A stretch of DNA of 64,000 nucleotides from NCBI GenBank assembly GCA_020637635.1, contig JACKKB010000011.1, positions 71,378-135,377 of the forward strand. The letters are read 5' to 3'. Below are positions 59,784-64,000 of this stretch, one piece after another. Within the stretch, counting starts at the first letter, position 1; the number at the start of each line of letters is the position of its first letter. The notes under the pieces are model-generated. The model made no database searches. It saw only the letters and a list, made by a program, of their open reading frames with translations, and was not told where the DNA came from. A program made the position numbers and the translations under genes. Source of the stretch: Albidovulum sp. (GTDB taxonomy: Bacteria; Pseudomonadota; Alphaproteobacteria; Rhodobacterales; Rhodobacteraceae).

Positions 59784-60134
59784 TCAGCGCGCCCCGGCGG
59801 GGCCGGGCAGCTCGGTCTCGAGGAAGCGTTCGAACGCGTCGAGGTCGAGCGGCTCGAACTGGCCGAAGCCCTGGATCCAGACCGTCGCGGCGCGCATCGC
59901 GTCGGGTTCGAGCTTGCACCAGATGACCCGTCCGCGGCGTTCCTGCGCGATGAGGCCGGTCTCGGCCAGAACCTTGAGGTGCTTGGAGACCGCCGCGAGC
60001 GAGATGTCGAAGGGCGCGGCCACATCGGTCACGGCCATGTCGTCCTCGAGGAGCATGGTCAGGATCGCGCGCCGCGTCGGGTCGGCGAGGGCGGCGAAGA
60101 TCGTGTCGAGCGAATGGGGCGCACGGGTGGTCAT
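59784..60134 (-). CDS. ArsR-family HTH regulator
   Basis: 116 aa. Winged HTH: LADPTRRAILTMLLEDDMAVTDVAAPFDISLAAVSKHLKVLAETGLIAQERRGRVIWCKL, then EPLDLDAFERFLETEL. Members of this branch usually sit beside an SRPBCC/AHSA1 gene that they control; the nearest such gene here is at 63179, beyond the ATP synthase operon. Ligand unknown. Diverges from the atp operon. Confidence 0.88.
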   Translation of the reverse strand: MTTRAPHSLDTIFAALADPTRRAILTMLLEDDMAVTDVAAPFDISLAAVSKHLKVLAETGLIAQERRGRVIWCKLEPDAMRAATVWIQGFGQFEPLDLDAFERFLETELPGPAGAR

Positions 60135-60305
60135 GCGCCTTTCCTGCGCAGCTGTCGGCGGATCGTCAACCGAAAGGTTGAACAAGGCGCGGGCGCCGCT
60201 TTTGCGCTGCCGGAGGCCTCCGACGCCCTCCGGCCCCGCTGTGGCCATGGCAGGAATGCCGTGATTTCAAATGGATAGGGTTCACTCGTCCGGTGAAAAC
60301 ACGCA

Positions 60306-60334
60306 TTGACTCACGGCCCCGTGACCTCTAGCTA
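60306..60334 (+). promoter_or_regulatory. Sigma-70-type promoter of the F0 ATP synthase operon
   Basis: TTGACT (60306-60311) and TAGCTA (60329-60334) separated by a 17-bp spacer, ending 29 bases before the atpI start. A close match to the vegetative consensus, appropriate for a constitutive housekeeping operon. Confidence 0.6.
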
Positions 60335-60362
60335 TCGCGCGAACGTCCGAGGGGGCCTCTCA

Positions 60363-60692
60363 ATGACCGGTGAGCCCGATCCCGAACGCCTGAAGGCGCT
60401 GGAGGACCGGCTCGCGGGGTTGCGCAAGACGCGCGCGCCGAAACCCGGTGTGGAGGAGCACTACTCGGCCGCCAGCCAGGGCTGGCGCATGGTGATCGAG
60501 CTGGTTTCGGGTCTCGGGATCGGCTTCGGCATCGGATACGGGCTCGACGCGTTCTTCGGAACGCTGCCGATATTCCTGGTGCTGTTTACATTGCTGGGCT
60601 TCGTGGCGGGGGTGAAGACGATGCTCCGCACCGCGCAGGAGATCCAGGCGAGCAATACGGCGGCAGGATCCGCCAGCGACGAAGGGGAATGA
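60363..60692 (+). CDS. atpI: ATP synthase protein I (AtpI/AtpQ-like)
   Basis: 109 aa. Acidic N-terminus, then two membrane helices (MVIELVSGLGIGFGIGYGLDAFF and LPIFLVLFTLLGFVAGVKTML). Assists assembly of the c-ring. First gene of the operon; one base before atpB. Confidence 0.9.
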   Translation: MTGEPDPERLKALEDRLAGLRKTRAPKPGVEEHYSAASQGWRMVIELVSGLGIGFGIGYGLDAFFGTLPIFLVLFTLLGFVAGVKTMLRTAQEIQASNTAAGSASDEGE

Positions 60693-60693
60693 C

Positions 60694-61506
60694 GTGGCAA
60701 CGGAAGCGCATGGCGAGGGTCTGACTTTCCACCCGATGGACCAGTTCATCGTGAAGCCCCTGTTCCGCGACGTGGCGCCGGGCACCTGCGTTCCGGCCGA
60801 CGGCATCACCGAGGGCTGCCTGAAGTGGTACGAGCCCACCAACGCCACACTCTGGATGGGGATCGCGATCCTCTGCATCATCGGCCTCTTCGTGCTCGGC
60901 ACGCGCGGCCGGGCGATCATCCCGTCGCGTCTGCAGTCGATCGCCGAGCTCGGCTACGGCTTCGTGCACAAGATGATCGAGGACGTGACCGGCAAGGACG
61001 GGCTGAAGTTCTTTCCCTATGTCTTCACGCTCTTCTGCTTCATCGTCTTCTCGAACTTCCTCGGACTGATCCCGGGGGCGCTGACCACCACGAGCCACGT
61101 CGCCGTGACCGGGATCCTTGCCGTGGCGGTGTTCCTCACCGTGACCATCGTCGGCTTCGTGAAGAACGGGGTCCACTTCCTCGAGCTCTTCTGGGTCAAG
61201 TCGGCACCGCTCGCGCTGCGCCCGGTCCTTGCGCTGATCGAGCTCATCTCCTACTTCGTGCGGCCGGTCAGCCACTCTGTCCGACTTGCCGGCAACATGA
61301 TGGCCGGTCACGCCGTGATCAAGGTCTTCGCGGCCTTCGCGCCGCTCATCCTCATTTCGGGCGTCGGCATCGCGGTGACGCCGCTCTCGATCCTCGCGAT
61401 CGTGGCGATGTACGCGCTCGAGATTCTCGTGGCCTTCATCCAGGCCTACGTCTTCACCATCCTGACCTGCGTCTATCTGCGCGATGCGCTGCATCCGTCG
61501 CACTGA
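60694..61506 (+). CDS. atpB: ATP synthase F0 subunit a
   Basis: 270 aa from GTG at 60694. Proton half-channels: FIVKPLFRDVAPGTC start; the essential Arg in helix 4 in VRPVSHSVRLAGNMMAGHAVIKVF, and VAMYALEILVAFIQAYVFTILTCVYLRDAL at the end. Embedded in the inner membrane next to the c-ring. Normal length. Confidence 0.95.
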   Translation: MATEAHGEGLTFHPMDQFIVKPLFRDVAPGTCVPADGITEGCLKWYEPTNATLWMGIAILCIIGLFVLGTRGRAIIPSRLQSIAELGYGFVHKMIEDVTGKDGLKFFPYVFTLFCFIVFSNFLGLIPGALTTTSHVAVTGILAVAVFLTVTIVGFVKNGVHFLELFWVKSAPLALRPVLALIELISYFVRPVSHSVRLAGNMMAGHAVIKVFAAFAPLILISGVGIAVTPLSILAIVAMYALEILVAFIQAYVFTILTCVYLRDALHPSH

Positions 61507-61562
61507 GGCGGGCCGGGTCGACTCACAGCCAGACAAACCAATCCAACCGTAAGGAGATCACC

Positions 61563-61802
61563 ATGGAAATCGCAGCAGCTGCCGCTCTCGGCAAATTCAT
61601 CGGCGCCGGCCTTGCCTGTATGGGCATGGGCGGCTCCGCGATGGGGGTGGGCAACGTTGCCGGCAACTTCCTCGCCGGTGCCCTGCGCAACCCCTCGGCC
61701 GCTGCCGGCCAGACCGCGACCCTCTTCATCGGCATCGCCTTTGCCGAAGCGCTCGGGATCTTCTCGTTCCTCGTCGCGCTTCTGCTGATGTTCGCCGTCT
61801 GA
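61563..61802 (+). CDS. atpE: ATP synthase F0 subunit c
   Basis: 79 aa, two helices; the proton-carrying Glu62 lies in GIAFAEALGIF. The loop ALRNPSAAAGQ (42-52) is the polar loop that contacts F1. Start ATG preceded by AAGGAG. A hairpin follows within the gap before atpF'. Confidence 0.96.
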   Translation: MEIAAAAALGKFIGAGLACMGMGGSAMGVGNVAGNFLAGALRNPSAAAGQTATLFIGIAFAEALGIFSFLVALLLMFAV

Positions 61803-61825
61803 GCCTCGACTGACCATCCTTACGG

Positions 61826-61853
61826 CCGGATGGGTGCAAGGGCGCCCATCCGG
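61826..61853 (+). promoter_or_regulatory. Hairpin between atpE and atpF'
   Basis: CCGGATGGG (61826-61834) pairs perfectly with CCCATCCGG (61845-61853), 9 bp with a ten-base loop, not followed by a T run. Hairpins after the c-subunit gene commonly stabilise the upstream message, giving the extra c subunits needed for the ring; that role is inference. Confidence 0.55.
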
Positions 61854-61883
61854 GTTGTAATCAAGGTTTCGAGGGGGCCCTAG

Positions 61884-62459
61884 ATGGCAAACACGACAAC
61901 AGAGGCGGCCGGTGCGGCGACCGAGGCCGCTGGCCACGCTGCCGAGGCTGCCGGCCACGCGGCGAAGTCCGCCGGCATGCCGCAGCTCGATTTCGCGACG
62001 TTCCCGAACCAGATCTTCTGGCTCGCCGTCGCGCTCGTGATCATTTACCTCATCCTGTCGCGCGTCGCGCTGCCACGGATCGGCGGCATCATCGCCGACC
62101 GTCAGGGCAAGATCACCAACGACATCGCCGCGGCCGAAGAGCTGAAGGCAAAGGCTGTCGAGGCCGAGAAGGTCTACCAGCAGGCGCTCGTCGATGCCCG
62201 CGGCGAGGCGCAGCGGATCGTCGCCGAGGCCCAGGCCGAGATCCAGAAGGACCTCGACGCCGCGACCGCCAAGGCCGATGCCGAGATCAGCGCCAGGACC
62301 GCGGAATCGACCCGGCGGATCGAGGAGATCCGTGCCGGTGCCGCCCGCAACGTCGTCGAGGTCGCCACCGAGACGGCCGGCGCCATCGTCGCCGCACTCG
62401 GCGGCAAGGCCGACGCCAAGTCCGTGGCCTCGGCCGTCGCCGCGAAGCTGAAGGGGTAA
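61884..62459 (+). CDS. atpF': ATP synthase F0 subunit b'
   Basis: 191 aa. An Ala-rich N-terminal stretch of about 30 residues is followed by one membrane helix (NQIFWLAVALVIIYLILSRV), and a long charged helix that forms the peripheral stalk. The presence of b' together with b is typical of Rhodobacteraceae and other phototroph-related alphaproteobacteria. Three bases before atpF. Confidence 0.93.
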   Translation: MANTTTEAAGAATEAAGHAAEAAGHAAKSAGMPQLDFATFPNQIFWLAVALVIIYLILSRVALPRIGGIIADRQGKITNDIAAAEELKAKAVEAEKVYQQALVDARGEAQRIVAEAQAEIQKDLDAATAKADAEISARTAESTRRIEEIRAGAARNVVEVATETAGAIVAALGGKADAKSVASAVAAKLKG

Positions 62460-62462
62460 GCC

Positions 62463-63023
62463 ATGAACCGCATCGCACTGCTTCTGGCCCTCGGCCTTGC
62501 CGCGACGCCCGTGCACGCGGCCGAGGAGGCGTTCTTCACGCTCCGCAGCACCGAGTTCGTGGTCAGCATCGCCTTCATCGTCTTCCTTGGCGTGCTCTTC
62601 TACTTCAAGGTGCCGACCATGATCGGAGGGCTGCTCGACAAGCGGGCGGCGGGGATCAGGACCGAACTCGACGAGGCCCGGGCGCTGCATGACGAGGCCC
62701 GTTCGATTCTCGCCTCCTACGAGCGCAAGCAGAAAGAGGTAGAGGCGCAGGCCGGCAGGATCGTCGAGACCGCCAAGCGCGAGGCTCTGGCCGCGGCCGA
62801 GCACGCCAAGGCCGATCTCAAGGCCTCGATCGCGCGCCGTCTTGCCGCGGCCGAGGACCAGATCGCCTCGGCAGAAGCCGCCGCGGTGCGCGAAGTGCGC
62901 GACCGTGCGGTCAGCGTCGCGGTTGCCGCGGCGGGCGATGTGATCGCCGGCCAGATGGGCGCTGCCGAGCGCAACAAGCTGATCGATGCCGCGATCGGCG
63001 AGGTCGAGGCAAAGCTGCATTGA
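62463..63023 (+). CDS. atpF: ATP synthase F0 subunit b
   Basis: 186 aa. N-terminal membrane segment (signal-like MNRIALLLALGLAATPVHA then TEFVVSIAFIVFLGVLFYFKVP), followed by a long amphipathic helix (LDEARALHDEARSILASYERKQKEVEAQA). Peripheral stalk. Last gene of the F0 operon, followed by a terminator. The F1 genes are elsewhere, as is usual in this group. Confidence 0.94.
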   Translation: MNRIALLLALGLAATPVHAAEEAFFTLRSTEFVVSIAFIVFLGVLFYFKVPTMIGGLLDKRAAGIRTELDEARALHDEARSILASYERKQKEVEAQAGRIVETAKREALAAAEHAKADLKASIARRLAAAEDQIASAEAAAVREVRDRAVSVAVAAAGDVIAGQMGAAERNKLIDAAIGEVEAKLH

Positions 63024-63044
63024 CGCCAGCGGGCGACGGAACGA

Positions 63045-63070
63045 AGCCCGGCCCCCCGGCCGGGCTTTTT
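63045..63070 (+). terminator. Rho-independent terminator of the F0 operon
   Basis: AGCCCGGCC-CCCC-GGCCGGGCT, a perfect 9-bp stem with a four-base loop, directly followed by TTTT(T). It lies 22 bases after the atpF stop. Confidence 0.92.
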
Positions 63071-63178
63071 CCGTTGCGCGGGTCGTTTGCGCGGGTTGCT
63101 GCCGGGCCGGTGCAGAACGAGCTTGGAGAGATCCCGGCGCGGGTCTAGCTTGGGAGCGACTCAGTGGGAGGCGGGTTC

Positions 63179-63589
63179 ATGAAAGTCACGGTCGAGACCA
63201 CAGTTGCGGCACCTCTTGCCGAGGTCTGGCGCGCCTGGACGACACCGGAAGACATCGTCGCCTGGAATGCCGCGTCGGATGACTGGCATACCGTGCGCGC
63301 CGATGTCGACCTGCGCGCCGGTGGAAGCTTCTCGTCGCGCATGGAGGCGAAGGACGGCAGCATGGGGTTCGACTTCGCCGGCACCTATGTCACGGTCGAG
63401 CCCCGGCGCAGGATCGTCGCGGAGTTCGGTGGCCGGACGCTCGAGGTCGAATTCATCGAAACCGGCGCCGGCGTGCGGGTTCGCGAGACCTTCGACGCGG
63501 AGGATCAGAATCCGGTCGAGATGCAACGGCAGGGCTGGCAGGCGATCCTCGACAATTTCGCCCGTCACGTGACGGCGCGCCGGGGCTAG
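63179..63589 (+). CDS. SRPBCC (AHSA1-like) domain protein
   Basis: 136 aa. START/AHSA1-type hydrophobic cavity protein: VTVETTVAAPLAEVWRAWTTPEDIVAWNAASDDW, then VDLRAGGSFSSRM, VEPRRRIVAEF and QGWQAILDNFARHV at the end. Binds small ligands; no enzymatic residues are identified. The stop overlaps the convergent regulator by four bases. It may belong functionally with the ArsR gene at 59784. Confidence 0.82.
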   Translation: MKVTVETTVAAPLAEVWRAWTTPEDIVAWNAASDDWHTVRADVDLRAGGSFSSRMEAKDGSMGFDFAGTYVTVEPRRRIVAEFGGRTLEVEFIETGAGVRVRETFDAEDQNPVEMQRQGWQAILDNFARHVTARRG

Positions 63590-64000
63590 CCCCGCTCGGC
63601 CTCGCGCGCGATGCGCTGGCGCGCCACGTCTTCGTTGGCGTCGCTTCGGCCCTCCTCGGCCAGAGCCGTGCGGACAAACCCCAGATGCCGCTCGACGGCG
63701 GCGCGCGCAGCCATCGGGTCGCGCGCGAGGAGCGCATCCCGGATCGAGCGGTGCTGATCCAGCAACGTGTCCCGGGTCCGGCGCTGGCGGAAGATGATCT
63801 GGCGGTTGTAGAAGACGCCTTCGCGCAGAAGCTCGAACATCGAGCGCATCATGTGCAGCATCACCACGTTGTGGCTGGCCTCGATGATGGCCATGTGGAA
63901 GGCGGCGTCGAGCTCTGCCTCGTGGGCAGGGTCGCGCTTGTTGTGGGCGGCTTCCATCCTGGCGAAGACGGCGTCGATGACCTGCAGGTCGGTGTCGGTT
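63586..64000 (-). CDS. FCD-domain regulator of the GntR/FadR type (5' end outside window)
   Basis: Only the C-terminal 137 residues are visible; the frame is open to the right edge. The FCD ligand-binding helices are clear: ELDAAFHMAIIEASHNVVMLHMMRSMFELLREGVFYNRQ and HRSIRDALLARDPMAARAAVERHLGFV. The His residues of HMAII, DQHRSI and ERHLGF correspond to the metal ligands of FCD domains. The DNA-binding N-terminus lies outside the window. PdhR/LldR-like. Confidence 0.85.
   Translation of the reverse strand, partial: TDTDLQVIDAVFARMEAAHNKRDPAHEAELDAAFHMAIIEASHNVVMLHMMRSMFELLREGVFYNRQIIFRQRRTRDTLLDQHRSIRDALLARDPMAARAAVERHLGFVRTALAEEGRSDANEDVARQRIAREAERG

Overview
The window is a stretch of GC-rich alphaproteobacterial chromosome, most likely from a member of the Rhodobacteraceae. 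The evidence is the gene content and order: an F0-only ATP synthase operon with both b and b' subunits, a MipZ division ATPase, a plant-type GshA, pgsA-moaD-moaE downstream of uvrC, and an ffh / rpsP-rimM-trmD / rplS-rpmE ribosomal and SRP block. Genes are dense, with many 4-nt start/stop overlaps, and almost all are housekeeping. I see no prophage, transposase, CRISPR array, rRNA or tRNA.

Layout. 1-2.3 kb: two paralogous membrane-anchored LuxR-type regulators flank a small unknown protein and a secreted PepSY-like protein. 2.3-6.4 kb: pth-DUF2332-DUF2237 on the minus strand, diverging from an S49 peptidase, a 51-aa membrane protein and an SDR. 6.4-11.2 kb: an AT-rich intergenic region, then uvrC and pgsA-moaD-moaE; between uvrC and pgsA lies an accessory segment with a deoxyribosyltransferase-like gene whose zinc-ribbon N-terminus is cut by one in-frame TGA, and an AraC-type remnant. 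11.2-18.8 kb: secreted and envelope proteins (a large OmpA-like protein with repeats), ubiA diverging from rsmE, a truncated GNAT, a membrane protein and gshA. 18.8-23.9 kb: plsY, a dihydroorotase homologue without its metal ligands, pyrB, then a uracil-DNA glycosylase, a phosphoesterase and moaB. 24-31.2 kb: an RND efflux pair, a DsbD-N-like protein, YqgE, and a GFA-GNAT fusion. 31.3-38.4 kb: smc, a small kinase, and a copper module (copA-cueR with a CueR-type 19-bp-spaced promoter). 38.4-46.8 kb: DUF6502/DUF5666, a three-gene lipid-linked glycosyl transfer module, msrB-msrA and selO. 46.8-55.7 kb (minus): mipZ, rpmE, rplS, trmD, rimM, a 50-aa membrane protein, rpsP, chorismate mutase, three tandem GNATs and ffh; this block is interrupted by a plus-strand pair (a CcoN-like haem-oxidase fragment and a methyltransferase). 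55.8-60.1 kb: a divergent LysR regulator and small secreted protein, a DMT exporter, an MttB-family methyltransferase, and an ArsR regulator. 60.3-63.1 kb: the atpI-atpB-atpE-atpF'-atpF operon with a clear promoter and terminator. The window ends in an SRPBCC protein and a partial FadR-type regulator.

The most interesting departures from the ordinary are the TGA-interrupted zinc-ribbon/deoxyribosyltransferase gene at 8550-9539, the catalytically defective dihydroorotase next to pyrB, the GFA-GNAT fusion, the AT-rich structured intergenic region before uvrC with DnaA-box-like sequences, and the plus-strand insertion in the ribosomal block.
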